This document shows, in pieces, positions 38,099-46,312 of a DNA stretch of 64,000 bases. The notes beneath the pieces were generated by a model. That model worked only from the letters and a program-made list of their open reading frames with translations. It had not been told where the DNA came from and did no database searches. Made by a program: the position numbers and the translations under genes. The number at the start of each line of letters is the position of its first letter. Positions within the stretch are counted from its first letter, which is position 1. Source of the DNA: Hyphomicrobiales bacterium. GTDB lineage: Bacteria; Pseudomonadota; Alphaproteobacteria; Rhodospirillales; JACKKN01. The stretch spans positions 277,001 to 341,000 of the forward strand of contig JACKKN010000004.1 of assembly GCA_024236415.1 (NCBI GenBank), read 5' to 3'.

Positions 38099-38344
38099 AT
38101 GGCGCTGATGATCACAGACGAATGCACCAACTGCGACGCCTGCGTGCCGGTCTGTCCCAACGAGGCGATCAGCGAAGGTGACGTGATCTACGAGATCGAT
38201 GTCAAGAAGTGCACCGAATGCGTGGGCCACGAGGACGAGCCCCAGTGCATTCTGGTGTGCCCGGTGGACTGCATCATTCCGCATCCGGACCACGCCGAAA
38301 CGCCGGATCAGCTGCAGGCGAAATACGACTCCATGTACAACTGA
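38099..38344 (+). CDS. fdx: 2[4Fe-4S] ferredoxin of the benzoyl-CoA reductase operon
   Basis: This 81-residue dicluster ferredoxin has CTNCDACVPVCPNEA and a second motif with an expanded spacer, CTECVGHEDEPQCILVCPVDC. The expanded loop marks the low-potential Allochromatium/Thauera-type ferredoxins that donate electrons to benzoyl-CoA reductase. It is last in the operon. Reduction by NifJ or an outside 2-oxoacid oxidoreductase is required; no kor genes lie beside it. Confidence 0.94.
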   Translation: MALMITDECTNCDACVPVCPNEAISEGDVIYEIDVKKCTECVGHEDEPQCILVCPVDCIIPHPDHAETPDQLQAKYDSMYN

Positions 38345-38347
38345 TCC

Positions 38348-38398
38348 CGGCCACGGGCCCGGCTCCGGGGGACGACTCCGGGGGCCGGGCCCCGGCCG
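38348..38398 (+). terminator. Long GC-rich hairpin ending the bcr operon
   Basis: A 9-bp stem GGGCCCGGC/GCCGGGCCC (38355-38363 with 38384-38392) is extended by CGGCC/GGCCG. It starts 4 bases after the ferredoxin stop. No T-run follows, so it may terminate with a factor or stabilise the mRNA. Confidence 0.55.
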
Positions 38399-38479
38399 CA
38401 ACGGCGGGGTGCGGAATCGCCCGCTCCGGCCACGCAAACCGCTTCTCGCGCCGGCGCGATTCATCCTATATTCGCGTCC

Positions 38480-39055
38480 ATGTTCAGGCGGCGCGTCAAA
38501 CAGACCTTCGTCAAGAGGTTACAGGAATTCTTCTGGCCCCGCTCCGGGTGGCGGCGGTCCATGTGGTACATGTTCCACCGCCTGGCCCGCCTGCCCGGCA
38601 CGGCCTATTCCATCGCCGGCGGCTTCGCCTGCGGCGCCGCCATCTCGTTCACCCCCTTCGTCGGGCTGCACTTCATCCTGGGCGGGCTGTGGGCCTGGGC
38701 CACCCGCGCCAACATCATCGCCTCGGCCATCGGCACCGCCGTCGGCAACCCGTGGACCTTCCCCTTCATCTGGATCTGGATCTACAAGCTGGGCCTCTGG
38801 ATGGGCGCCGGCGACCCGGCCGCCGGGGACCTGGACTTCGCGCGCCTGTTCAGCGACATGGTCCACGCCACCCTGAACCTGGACTTCGCCTTCCTGTACG
38901 ACGTGGTCTGGCCGGTGTGGTGGCCCATGTTCGTGGGCAGCCTGCCCACCGCCGTGGTGGCCTGGTTCGTTTTTTACTGGCCATTGAAGGTCGCAGTGGG
39001 TACGTACCAACGGCGCCGCCTGCAGCGGCGGCGGAAGAACCTGGAGAAGGCATGA
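38480..39055 (+). CDS. DUF2062 membrane protein
   Basis: This 191-residue membrane protein has a basic N-terminus, the DUF2062 signature GTAYSIAGGFACGAAISFTPFVGLHFILG and TAVGNPWTFPFIWIWIYKLG, and four hydrophobic segments. Its function is unknown. In alphaproteobacteria it commonly precedes pdxJ, as here, where it overlaps pdxJ by 4 bases (ATGA). Confidence 0.88.
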   Translation: MFRRRVKQTFVKRLQEFFWPRSGWRRSMWYMFHRLARLPGTAYSIAGGFACGAAISFTPFVGLHFILGGLWAWATRANIIASAIGTAVGNPWTFPFIWIWIYKLGLWMGAGDPAAGDLDFARLFSDMVHATLNLDFAFLYDVVWPVWWPMFVGSLPTAVVAWFVFYWPLKVAVGTYQRRRLQRRRKNLEKA

Positions 39056-39786
39056 CCGGCAAGCTTCGCCTGGGCGTCAACATCGACCACGTGGCCACCA
39101 TCCGCAACGCCCGCGGCGGGGTCCACCCCGACCCGCTGCGCGCCGCCCTGATCGCCGCCCGCGCCGGCGCCGACGGCATCACGGCGCACCTGCGCGAGGA
39201 CCGGCGCCACATCTCGGACGACGACATCCTGCGCCTGTGCGACGAGATCAACCTGCCGCTGAACCTGGAGATGGCGGCCACCGACGAGATGGTCGAGATC
39301 GCCCTGCGCCACAAGCCCCACGCCGCCTGCGTGGTGCCCGAGCGGCGCGAGGAGCTGACCACCGAGGGCGGCCTGGACGCCGCCCGCGGCCACAACCATC
39401 TGGCCCCGTTCGTGGCCGCATTGCGCGACGCCGGCATCCGGGTGTCGCTGTTCATCGACCCCGACCCGGTCCAGCTCGACGCCGCCGTGTCCCTGGGCGC
39501 CCCGGTGGTCGAGCTGCACACCGGCGCCTACTGCGACGCCGAGGGCGAGGCGCAGGCGGCCGAGCTGCAGCGCATCGTCGACGCCGCCGCCCACGCCGCG
39601 CGGGTCGGCCTGGAATGCCACGCCGGCCACGGCCTGACCTACGAGAACGTGGTCCCGGTGGCCGCCATCCCCACCATCGTCGAGTTGAACATCGGCCACT
39701 ACCTGGTGGGCGAGGCCATCTTCGTCGGCCTGGAGGCCAGCATCCGGCGCATGCGCGAGCTGATGGACGAGGCCCGCGCCCCATGA
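39052..39786 (+). CDS. pdxJ: Pyridoxine 5'-phosphate synthase
   Basis: This 244-residue TIM-barrel enzyme condenses 1-deoxyxylulose 5-phosphate with 3-amino-2-oxopropyl phosphate to make pyridoxine 5'-phosphate. It begins RLGVNIDHVATIRNARGG. Other signatures are HLREDRRHI, CVVPERREELTTEGGLD, and GLECHAGHGLTYENV with EFNIGH-type VELNIGHYLVGEAI. Start is the ATG overlapping the DUF2062 stop. It overlaps acpS by 4 bases. Confidence 0.96.
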   Translation: MTGKLRLGVNIDHVATIRNARGGVHPDPLRAALIAARAGADGITAHLREDRRHISDDDILRLCDEINLPLNLEMAATDEMVEIALRHKPHAACVVPERREELTTEGGLDAARGHNHLAPFVAALRDAGIRVSLFIDPDPVQLDAAVSLGAPVVELHTGAYCDAEGEAQAAELQRIVDAAAHAARVGLECHAGHGLTYENVVPVAAIPTIVELNIGHYLVGEAIFVGLEASIRRMRELMDEARAP

Positions 39787-40193
39787 TCATCGGCATCGGC
39801 ACCGACCTGTGCGACATCCGCCGCATCGAGCGTACGCTCGAACGCTTCGGCGACCGCTTCGTGGAGCGCTGCTACGCCGCCAGCGAGCAGCGCAAGGCCC
39901 GCGCCCGGCCCAACCCGGCGGCCGCCTTCGCCCAGCGCTACGCCGCCAAGGAGGCCTGCTCCAAGGCGCTCGGCACGGGGTTCCGCGATGGCGTGTTCTG
40001 GCGCGACATGGTGGTCGACAACCTGCCGTCGGGGAAGCCCGTCATGACCCTGGCCGGCGGCGCGCTGGACCGTCTGAACGCCCTGCTGCCGGCGTACACG
40101 AAGGCGAAGATTGACCTTTCCCTGACGGACGAATATCCAATGGCCCACGCCATGGTCATCATTTCGGCGGAACCGGACGGACCGGGGCGATGA
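39783..40193 (+). CDS. acpS: Holo-acyl-carrier-protein synthase
   Basis: This 136-residue enzyme transfers 4'-phosphopantetheine from CoA to acyl carrier protein. Motifs are GIGTDLCDIRRIE (metal-binding Asp) and RYAAKEACSKALGTG (Glu and Lys of the active site). It is coupled to pdxJ and lepB by ATGA overlaps. Confidence 0.95.
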   Translation: MIIGIGTDLCDIRRIERTLERFGDRFVERCYAASEQRKARARPNPAAAFAQRYAAKEACSKALGTGFRDGVFWRDMVVDNLPSGKPVMTLAGGALDRLNALLPAYTKAKIDLSLTDEYPMAHAMVIISAEPDGPGR

Positions 40194-40981
40194 GGCCCCA
40201 GCCGCAAGCCCGCCCCGAGCCGACGCGAACGGAACAGCATCCAATGAGTCAGAAACAGACCTCCGGCTTCATGGAAACGGTCATGACCGTCATCTACGCG
40301 GTCCTGATCGCGCTGGTCATCCGCACCGTGGCCTACGAGCCGTTCAACATCCCGTCCGGGTCCATGAAGCCGACCCTGCTGGTGGGCGACTACCTGTTCG
40401 TGTCCAAGTTCTCCTATGGCTACAGCCGGCACTCGCTGCCGTTCAGCCTGCCGCTGATCCCCGGCCGCATCCTGTTCTCCGAGCCCCAGCGCGGCGACGT
40501 GGCGGTGTTCAAGCTGCCCAGCAACCCCAAGGTCGACTACATCAAGCGGGTCATCGGCCTTCCCGGCGACCGCATCCAGGTGGTGCAGGGCCTGCTGCAC
40601 ATCAACGGCCAGCCGGTGCGCCGCGAGCCGGCCGGCATCTACGTGCTGCACGACGACACCACCGGCGCCACCCGGCCGGTGAACCGCTACATCGAGACCC
40701 TGCCCAACGGCAAGCAGCACCCCATCATCGAGGCCGACGGCGACTTCGGCCCGGCCGACAACACTCGCGTCTTCGTGGTGCCCAAGGACCACTACTTCAT
40801 GATGGGCGACAACCGCGACAACTCCACCGACAGCCGCTTCGCCCACGTCGGCTTCGTGCCCAAGGAGAACTTCGTCGGCCGCGCCGAGTTCCTGTTCTTC
40901 TCGGTCGAGGGGTCGGCCTGGGAGATCTGGAAGTGGTTCGACACCGTGCGGGTGGGGCGCCTGTTCACGGGAATCGAATAG
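40190..40981 (+). CDS. lepB: Signal peptidase I
   Basis: This inner-membrane peptidase removes signal peptides from exported proteins. One N-terminal helix is followed by the catalytic Ser motif IPSGSMKPTLLVGDYLFV and the Lys motif DYIKRVIGLPGDRI; box E is FMMGDNRDNSTDSR. The start shown (263 residues) overlaps acpS; an internal ATG at 40244 (MSQKQ) gives 245 residues and is an equal alternative, since neither has a strong ribosome site. Confidence 0.95.
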   Translation: MRPQPQARPEPTRTEQHPMSQKQTSGFMETVMTVIYAVLIALVIRTVAYEPFNIPSGSMKPTLLVGDYLFVSKFSYGYSRHSLPFSLPLIPGRILFSEPQRGDVAVFKLPSNPKVDYIKRVIGLPGDRIQVVQGLLHINGQPVRREPAGIYVLHDDTTGATRPVNRYIETLPNGKQHPIIEADGDFGPADNTRVFVVPKDHYFMMGDNRDNSTDSRFAHVGFVPKENFVGRAEFLFFSVEGSAWEIWKWFDTVRVGRLFTGIE

Positions 40982-40986
40982 GTCCC

Positions 40987-41655
40987 ATGGCGGGCCAAGC
41001 CACCCTGCAGCGCCGCCTGGGCCACCGCTTCGCCGAGCCCGCGCTGCTGGAGCAGGCTCTGACCCACGCCAGCACCGGCGGCCGCGGCGCCAGCAACGAG
41101 CGCCTGGAATTCCTGGGCGACCGGGTCCTGGGCCTGGTGGTGGCGCGCATGCTGTTCGACCGCTTCGCCGACGAGGTGGAGGGGGCCCTGGCGCGCCGCC
41201 ACACCGCCCTGGTGCGGCGCGAGGCCCTGGCCCGGGTCGCCGCCGAGGTGGGCCTGGGCGACGAGATCCTGATGTCCGCGGCCGAGGCCGACGGCGGCGG
41301 CCGCGACAACCCGGCGCTGCTGGCCAACGCCTGCGAGGCGGTGATCGCGGCGCTGTACCTGGACGGCGGCTACACCGCCGCCGAGCGGTTCATCCGCGCC
41401 CGCTGGGCCGCCCTCATGGAAGAGGACCAGGCGCCGCCCAAGGACGCCAAGACGGCGCTGCAGGAATGGGCCCAGGCCGCCGGCCTGCCGCTGCCCGTGT
41501 ACCAGGAAGTGGGCCGCACCGGCCCCGCCCACGCCCCCGAGTTCACGGTCGAGGCCCGGGTCGAGGGCCGGGCGCCGACCCGCGGGGTGGGGACCTCCAA
41601 GCGCGCCGCCGAGCAGGTCGCGGCCGAGGCCCTGCTGGAGGCCATCGGGGCATGA
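40987..41655 (+). CDS. rnc: Ribonuclease III
   Basis: This 222-residue double-strand-specific RNase processes rRNA precursors. It has the signature NERLEFLGDRVLGL and a C-terminal dsRNA-binding domain (KTALQEWAQAAGLPLPVY ... SKRAAEQVAAEALL). In the second metal motif, residue 114 is Asn (LLANACEAVI) where E. coli has Asp-114; Glu-117 is kept. It lies between lepB and era and overlaps era by 4 bases. Confidence 0.95.
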   Translation: MAGQATLQRRLGHRFAEPALLEQALTHASTGGRGASNERLEFLGDRVLGLVVARMLFDRFADEVEGALARRHTALVRREALARVAAEVGLGDEILMSAAEADGGGRDNPALLANACEAVIAALYLDGGYTAAERFIRARWAALMEEDQAPPKDAKTALQEWAQAAGLPLPVYQEVGRTGPAHAPEFTVEARVEGRAPTRGVGTSKRAAEQVAAEALLEAIGA

Positions 41656-42557
41656 GCGGCGGCCAGGAATCCCGCTGCGGCTTCGTCGCCCTGGTCGGCG
41701 CCCCCAACGTGGGCAAGTCGACCCTGCTGAACCGCTTCGTCGGGGCCAAGGTCTCGATCGTCTCGCCCAAGGTGCAGACCACCCGCAGCCGGGTCCTGGG
41801 CATCTGCCTGGTGGGGCCGGCGCAGGTGGTGTTCATGGACACCCCGGGCATCTTCCAGCCGCGCCGGCGGCTTGACCGGGCCATGGTCTCGGCGGCCTGG
41901 GGCGGCGCCGCCGACGCCGACCTGACACTGCTGCTGGTGGACGCCAAGCGCGGCGTCGACGGCGACACCCGCGGCATCCTGGACGGCCTGAAGGCGCGCG
42001 GCGGCAAGGCGGTCCTGGTCCTCAACAAGGTCGACCTGGTGCGCAAGGAGCGGCTGCTGGAACTGGCCGCCGAGCTGGACGCCAGCGGCCTGTTCGACCG
42101 GGTCTACATGGTCTCGGCGGCCACCGGCGACGGGGTCGGCGACCTGCTGGCCGACCTGGCGGCGGCCATGCGGCCGGGACCCTGGCTGTTCCCCGAGGAC
42201 CAGATCTCGGACATGCCCATGCGCCTGCTGGCGGCCGAGATCACCCGCGAGCAGCTGTACCTGCAACTGCAGCAGGAGCTGCCCTACGCCGCCACCGTCG
42301 AGACCGAGGCCTGGACCGAGAAGGACGACGGCAGCGTCCGCATCGACCAGGTGATCTTCGTCGAGCGCGAGGGCCAGAAGGCCATCGTCCTGGGCAAGGG
42401 CGGCAAGCGCGTCAAGGCCCTGGGCGCCGCCGCCCGGACCGAGCTGGAAGCGATCCTGGAGCGCCGGGTGCACCTGTTCCTGTTCGTCAAGGTGCGCGAG
42501 GGCTGGGGCGACGACCCCGAGCGGTACCGCGACCTGGGCCTGGATTTCAACGCCTGA
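41652..42557 (+). CDS. era: GTPase Era
   Basis: This 301-residue ribosome-assembly GTPase binds the 3' end of 16S rRNA. G motifs are GAPNVGKSTLLN, DTPGIFQPRRRLDRAM and NKVDLV; the C-terminal KH domain has VIFVEREGQKAIVLGKGGKRVKALG. Overlap with rnc is conserved in many proteobacteria. Confidence 0.96.
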   Translation: MSGGQESRCGFVALVGAPNVGKSTLLNRFVGAKVSIVSPKVQTTRSRVLGICLVGPAQVVFMDTPGIFQPRRRLDRAMVSAAWGGAADADLTLLLVDAKRGVDGDTRGILDGLKARGGKAVLVLNKVDLVRKERLLELAAELDASGLFDRVYMVSAATGDGVGDLLADLAAAMRPGPWLFPEDQISDMPMRLLAAEITREQLYLQLQQELPYAATVETEAWTEKDDGSVRIDQVIFVEREGQKAIVLGKGGKRVKALGAAARTELEAILERRVHLFLFVKVREGWGDDPERYRDLGLDFNA

Positions 42558-42586
42558 CCGGACCGGAAAAGCGCTAGACTGGCGCC

Positions 42587-43327
42587 ATGGAATGGTCCGA
42601 CGACGCCATCGTGCTGGCGGCGCGCAAGCACGGCGAGAACGCCCTGATCGCCCAGGTGCTGACCCCCGGCCACGGCCGCCACGGCGGCCTGGTGCGCGGC
42701 GGCACCGGGCGGCGGGCACGGGGCCTGTGGCTGCCCGGCAACCGCCTGCGCGCCACCTGGCGCGGGCGCCTGCCCGAGCACCTGGGCGCCTTCACCGCCG
42801 AGCTGTCCGAGGCGGTGGCGGCGCGCCACCTGGACGACTCCCTGCGCCTGGCGGCCCTCTCCGCCGCCTGCGCCGTGGCCGAGGCGGCCCTGCCCGAGCG
42901 CGAGGCCCATCCGCCGGTGTTCGAGGGCCTGGCCGTGCTGCTGGCGGCCCTGGACGGCGCCGCCTGGCCCACGGTCTACGTCAAGTGGGAGCTGGGCCTG
43001 CTGGGCGAGCTGGGCTTCGGCCTCGACCTCGGCTCCTGCGCCGCCACCGGGGTGGTCGAGGACCTGAGCCACGTCTCGCCGCGCTCGGGCCGGGCGGTGT
43101 CCCGCGCCGCCGCCGAACCCTACCTGGACCGGCTGCTGCCCCTGCCGCCGTTCCTGCTGCGCCCCGGCGCCCTGGGCGGGCCGGCCGAGGTGCTGGACGG
43201 CCTGGCCCTGGCCGGCCATTTCCTGGAGCGCCACGTCTTCGCCCCCCACGGCCTGGCCGTGCCGGCGGCGCGCCAGCGCCTGGTGGCGCGCTTGCGCCGT
43301 GACGGCCCGGCCCCGGATGGGCTATAA
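42587..43327 (+). CDS. recO: DNA repair protein RecO
   Basis: This 246-residue protein assists RecF-pathway repair. An N-terminal OB fold (AIVLAARKHGENALIAQVLTPGHGRHGGLVRGG) precedes a helical domain. The zinc-binding Cys of some RecO proteins are reduced to one (GSCAATG), as in several alphaproteobacteria. It closes the conserved pdxJ-acpS-lepB-rnc-era-recO block. Confidence 0.94.
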   Translation: MEWSDDAIVLAARKHGENALIAQVLTPGHGRHGGLVRGGTGRRARGLWLPGNRLRATWRGRLPEHLGAFTAELSEAVAARHLDDSLRLAALSAACAVAEAALPEREAHPPVFEGLAVLLAALDGAAWPTVYVKWELGLLGELGFGLDLGSCAATGVVEDLSHVSPRSGRAVSRAAAEPYLDRLLPLPPFLLRPGALGGPAEVLDGLALAGHFLERHVFAPHGLAVPAARQRLVARLRRDGPAPDGL

Positions 43328-43366
43328 CCGTCGGCGCGCAACCGGACCAGGAAGAGGGCAGGCGAG

Positions 43367-44464
43367 ATGCGGGTCGACGGCAAGGCATACCGGACCATCT
43401 GGGTGGCGGCGGACGGCCGCACGGTGGAGATCATCGACCAGACGCGCCTGCCCCACGAGTTCGTCATCGCCCGCCTGACCACCCTGCAGGAGGCGGCCAC
43501 CGCGATCCGCGACATGTGGGTGCGCGGCGCCCCCCTGATCGGCGCCACGGCGGCCTACGGCGTGGCGCTCGCCATGGCCGCCGACCCGTCTGACCGGTCC
43601 CTGGCCGAGGCCTACGACGTGCTGTTCGCGACCCGGCCCACGGCGGTCAACCTGCGCTGGGCCCTGGACGAGATGAGCGCCGTGCTGGCCCCGGTGGCGG
43701 AGGCCGAGCGGGCCGCCGCCGCCTACGCCGCCGCGGCGCGCATCTGCGACCAGGACGTGGCCATCTGCTCGGCCATCGGCGACCACGGGCTGGCGCTGAT
43801 CCGCGACGCCTGGGAAACCCGGCGCAAGCCCAAGCCGGTCAACATCCTGACCCACTGCAACGCCGGCTGGCTGGCCACCGTGGACTGGGGTACGGCCCTG
43901 GCCCCCATCTACAAGGCCCACGACGCCGGCATCCCGGTCCACGTCTGGGCCGACGAGACCCGCCCGCGCAACCAGGGCGCCAGCCTGACGGCCTGGGAAC
44001 TGGGCCGCCACGGGGTGCCGCACACGGTGGTGGTGGACAACGTGGGCGGCCACCTGATGCAGCACGGCCTGGTCGACCTGTGCATCGTCGGCACCGACCG
44101 CACCACCGCCACGGGCGACGTGTGCAACAAGATCGGCACCTACCTCAAGGCCCTGGCCGCGCACGACAACGGCGTGCCGTTCTACGTCGCCCTGCCGTCG
44201 CCCACGGTGGACTGGACCGTGGCCGACGGGGTCGCCGAGATCCCCATCGAGCAGCGCGACCCGCGCGAGGTGTCGCACATGACCGGCCGCACGGATGCCG
44301 GCGCCATCGCCACCGTCGACCTGCTGCCGGCCGGGTCCGAGGCCGCCAACTACGCCTTCGACGTCACCCCGGCCCGCCTGGTCACCGGCCTGATCACCGA
44401 GAAGGGCGTCTGCGCCGCCAGCCGCGAGGGCCTGGCCGGCCTGTTCCCCGACCTGGCCGCCTAG
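43367..44464 (+). CDS. mtnA: Methylthioribose-1-phosphate isomerase
   Basis: This 365-residue enzyme converts 5-methylthioribose 1-phosphate to 5-methylthioribulose 1-phosphate in methylthioadenosine salvage. Catalytic Cys lies in ILTHCNAGWLAT and the catalytic Asp in IVGTDRTTATGDVCNKIGTY. The signature MWVRGAPLIGATAAYGVAL is typical. It is 18 bases before a class II aldolase gene. The later enzymes of the oxygen-dependent methionine salvage (MtnB dehydratase, MtnC, MtnD) are absent here. Confidence 0.93.
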   Translation: MRVDGKAYRTIWVAADGRTVEIIDQTRLPHEFVIARLTTLQEAATAIRDMWVRGAPLIGATAAYGVALAMAADPSDRSLAEAYDVLFATRPTAVNLRWALDEMSAVLAPVAEAERAAAAYAAAARICDQDVAICSAIGDHGLALIRDAWETRRKPKPVNILTHCNAGWLATVDWGTALAPIYKAHDAGIPVHVWADETRPRNQGASLTAWELGRHGVPHTVVVDNVGGHLMQHGLVDLCIVGTDRTTATGDVCNKIGTYLKALAAHDNGVPFYVALPSPTVDWTVADGVAEIPIEQRDPREVSHMTGRTDAGAIATVDLLPAGSEAANYAFDVTPARLVTGLITEKGVCAASREGLAGLFPDLAA

Positions 44465-44482
44465 GGCGGGGAGGGGACCGCC

Positions 44483-45220
44483 GTGGCCGCCGTGGTCGCC
44501 CCCGCCGACTCGGTCGAACTGCGCCGCGCCATGATCGCCGTGTGCCGGCGCATGAACGACCTGGGGATCAACCAGGGCACGTCGGGCAACCTGAGCGTGC
44601 GGGTCGACGGCGGCTTCCTGGTCACGCCGTCGGGCATGGCCTATGGCGACCTGGCGCCCGACGACATCGTCCACGTGGGTCCCGACACGGGGTTCACGGG
44701 CCACCGCCGGCCGTCGTCCGAGTGGCGCTTCCACCTGGACATCCTGGCCGCCCGGCCCGACGCCGGGGCGGTGTTGCACACCCATTCGGCGCACGCCACG
44801 GCGCTTTCCTGCCTGCGCCGCGGCATCCCCGCCTTCCACTACATGGTGGCCGCCGCCGGCGGGCGCGACATCCGCTGCGGCGGCTACGCCACCTTCGGCA
44901 CCCAGGCCCTGTCGGACCGGGCCGTGGCCGCCCTGCACGGGCGCCGCGCCTGCCTGCTGGCCAACCACGGGCTGATCGCCCTGGGCGCCACGGCGGAAAA
45001 GGCCTTGGACCTGGCGGTGGAGGTGGAGACCCTGGCGCAGCAGTACCTGCTGGCCCTGGGCGCCGGCGAGCCGGTGCTGCTGGACGACGCCGAGATGGAC
45101 CGGGTGCTGGAGCTGTTCAAGACCTACGGCAGCCAGGACCCGGCGGCCGGCCGGCGCTGGCTGAAGCGCCCGCGCCAGCCGCAGGTCAGCCTGCCCGCCG
45201 CCAAGAAGATCAAGACCTGA
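44483..45220 (+). CDS. ald2: Class II aldolase, probable 5-methylthioribulose-1-phosphate aldolase
   Basis: This 245-residue zinc aldolase of the FucA/AraD fold has LGINQGTSGNLSVRV, metal-binding HTHSAHATALSCL, and NHGLIALGATAEKALDLAVEVE. MtnB dehydratases share this fold, so the assignment rests on context: next to mtnA without mtnC or mtnD. In Rhodospirillum rubrum the equivalent neighbour of mtnA, Ald2, cleaves methylthioribulose 1-phosphate to dihydroxyacetone phosphate and methylthioacetaldehyde. The start is GTG, preceded by GGGGAGGGGACC. Confidence 0.8.
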   Translation: MAAVVAPADSVELRRAMIAVCRRMNDLGINQGTSGNLSVRVDGGFLVTPSGMAYGDLAPDDIVHVGPDTGFTGHRRPSSEWRFHLDILAARPDAGAVLHTHSAHATALSCLRRGIPAFHYMVAAAGGRDIRCGGYATFGTQALSDRAVAALHGRRACLLANHGLIALGATAEKALDLAVEVETLAQQYLLALGAGEPVLLDDAEMDRVLELFKTYGSQDPAAGRRWLKRPRQPQVSLPAAKKIKT

Positions 45221-45234
45221 CCGGAGGACCATCC

Positions 45235-45597
45235 ATGGCCGACACGCCGCTCATCGCCCACCTGGACGACCTGGACACCTATTCCCCGCCGGGCCATTCG
45301 GGCACCACCAACCGGCGCCTGGTGGCGGCGGACCTGGGCGGCAGCTTCGAGATGGTGCACGGCACCCTGGCCCCGGGCGGCACCGCGGACCGCCACCACC
45401 ACGAGCACGAGTTCCAGGCCATGTTCGTGCTGGCCGGCCGGGCCCGGGTGACCCTGGGCAGCGACGCCCCGGTGGACTGCGGCCCCGGGCACGTGGTGCG
45501 CATCCCGCCGGGGCTGGACCACGAGGTGGTCAGCCTGGGCCCCGAGGCCCTGCAACTGGCCATCGTCTACAGCCCCCCGATCACCCGCGGAAAATGA
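45235..45597 (+). CDS. Small cupin-fold protein
   Basis: This 120-residue single-domain cupin has metal-binding motif 1 HHHEHEFQAMFVLAGRARV and motif 2 GPGHVVRIPPGLDHEVVS, so a mononuclear metal site is likely. It is 14 bases after the aldolase gene and presumably co-transcribed with mtnA. Cupins act elsewhere in bacterial methylthioadenosine shunts (a methylsulfurylase in R. rubrum), but whether this one shares that role is unknown. The ATG follows GGAGGACCATCC. Confidence 0.85.
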   Translation: MADTPLIAHLDDLDTYSPPGHSGTTNRRLVAADLGGSFEMVHGTLAPGGTADRHHHEHEFQAMFVLAGRARVTLGSDAPVDCGPGHVVRIPPGLDHEVVSLGPEALQLAIVYSPPITRGK

Positions 45598-45729
45598 CGA
45601 CCTCCGGGCCGGCCTGACCCGCCTTGCGCCCGGTCCGGGCCGGCAGGAGCCGGTTTCGGCCCCAATGTCGTCGGGGCAACCCGTTGAAAAGGCGGGCAAC
45701 CTGCCGTTTCGGCGGAAAAATGTCGTCAT

Positions 45730-45860
45730 TTGTCGTCAAGTCGAACCCGGGCCGCCGGCCGCCTGCCCATCAGCATGCATATTCACAATGTCAAAGAGTT
45801 GAAAGGAATATAGTCCGGAAATCGCCGGGTTCAAGTCCCCGCGGCGGAAATTCGGCCGCG
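45730..45860. other. Intergenic region with short repeats and a tRNA-3'-like sequence
   Basis: TGTCGTCA occurs twice in tandem (around 45731-45748), with a third TGTCGTC at about 45666. GGGTTCAAGTCCCC near 45838 looks like a T-arm, but one stem pair is mismatched and no 5' acceptor or anticodon arm can be found in the preceding 80 bases. There is no gene between 45598 and 45861. Confidence 0.35.
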
Positions 45861-45861
45861 G

Positions 45862-46287
45862 CTAGCGGGTATTCCAGTGCCGCTGCATCTCGTAGAACAG
45901 GAACGAGGCGGACCAGGAGATGAGCACCAGGCCGGTCAGGGATTCGATGCCGGTCAGGTAGCGCAGGTGGCCCAGCGGCTCGATGTCGCCGAAGCCCAGG
46001 GTGGTGAACACCGTGAACGAGAAATAGCCGCAGTCCATCAGCCCGCCGTCGATGTTGCCGGACAGGTTCCCCCATCCCGCGGCCCGGTTCATCAGGAAGT
46101 AGGCGAGGGCGAAGATCCAGATCTCCAGGGCGTGGGCGGACAGCGCCGCGAACACGCCGAACACGATCCGGTAGCGGTGCTTGATCTGCATCTTGGGGAT
46201 GAACAGGGTCACCAGGTAGAGGGATTCGTAGTGGACGACCACCGCGACGGACACGACCAGCGAGTTGATCAGGGTCACATAGAACAT
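45862..46287 (-). CDS. Two-helix potassium channel-like protein
   Basis: This 141-residue membrane protein has an Ion_trans_2 pore: hydrophobic helices, pore loop and the selectivity filter TTLGFGDIEP, close to the canonical TVGYGD. No regulatory RCK domain is attached. Start is taken at the ATG giving MFYVTL, because upstream in-frame sequence is non-coding in character. It lies 25 bases beyond the CorC gene on the same strand. Confidence 0.82.
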   Translation of the reverse strand: MFYVTLINSLVVSVAVVVHYESLYLVTLFIPKMQIKHRYRIVFGVFAALSAHALEIWIFALAYFLMNRAAGWGNLSGNIDGGLMDCGYFSFTVFTTLGFGDIEPLGHLRYLTGIESLTGLVLISWSASFLFYEMQRHWNTR

Positions 46288-46312
46288 GCCGGTACACCCC
46301 TGCCGGGCGCGG

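Noticed and set aside
45775..45855. tRNA gene
   Set aside because: Only a T-arm-like segment is present, with a mismatched stem, and no acceptor, D-arm or anticodon arm can be drawn.
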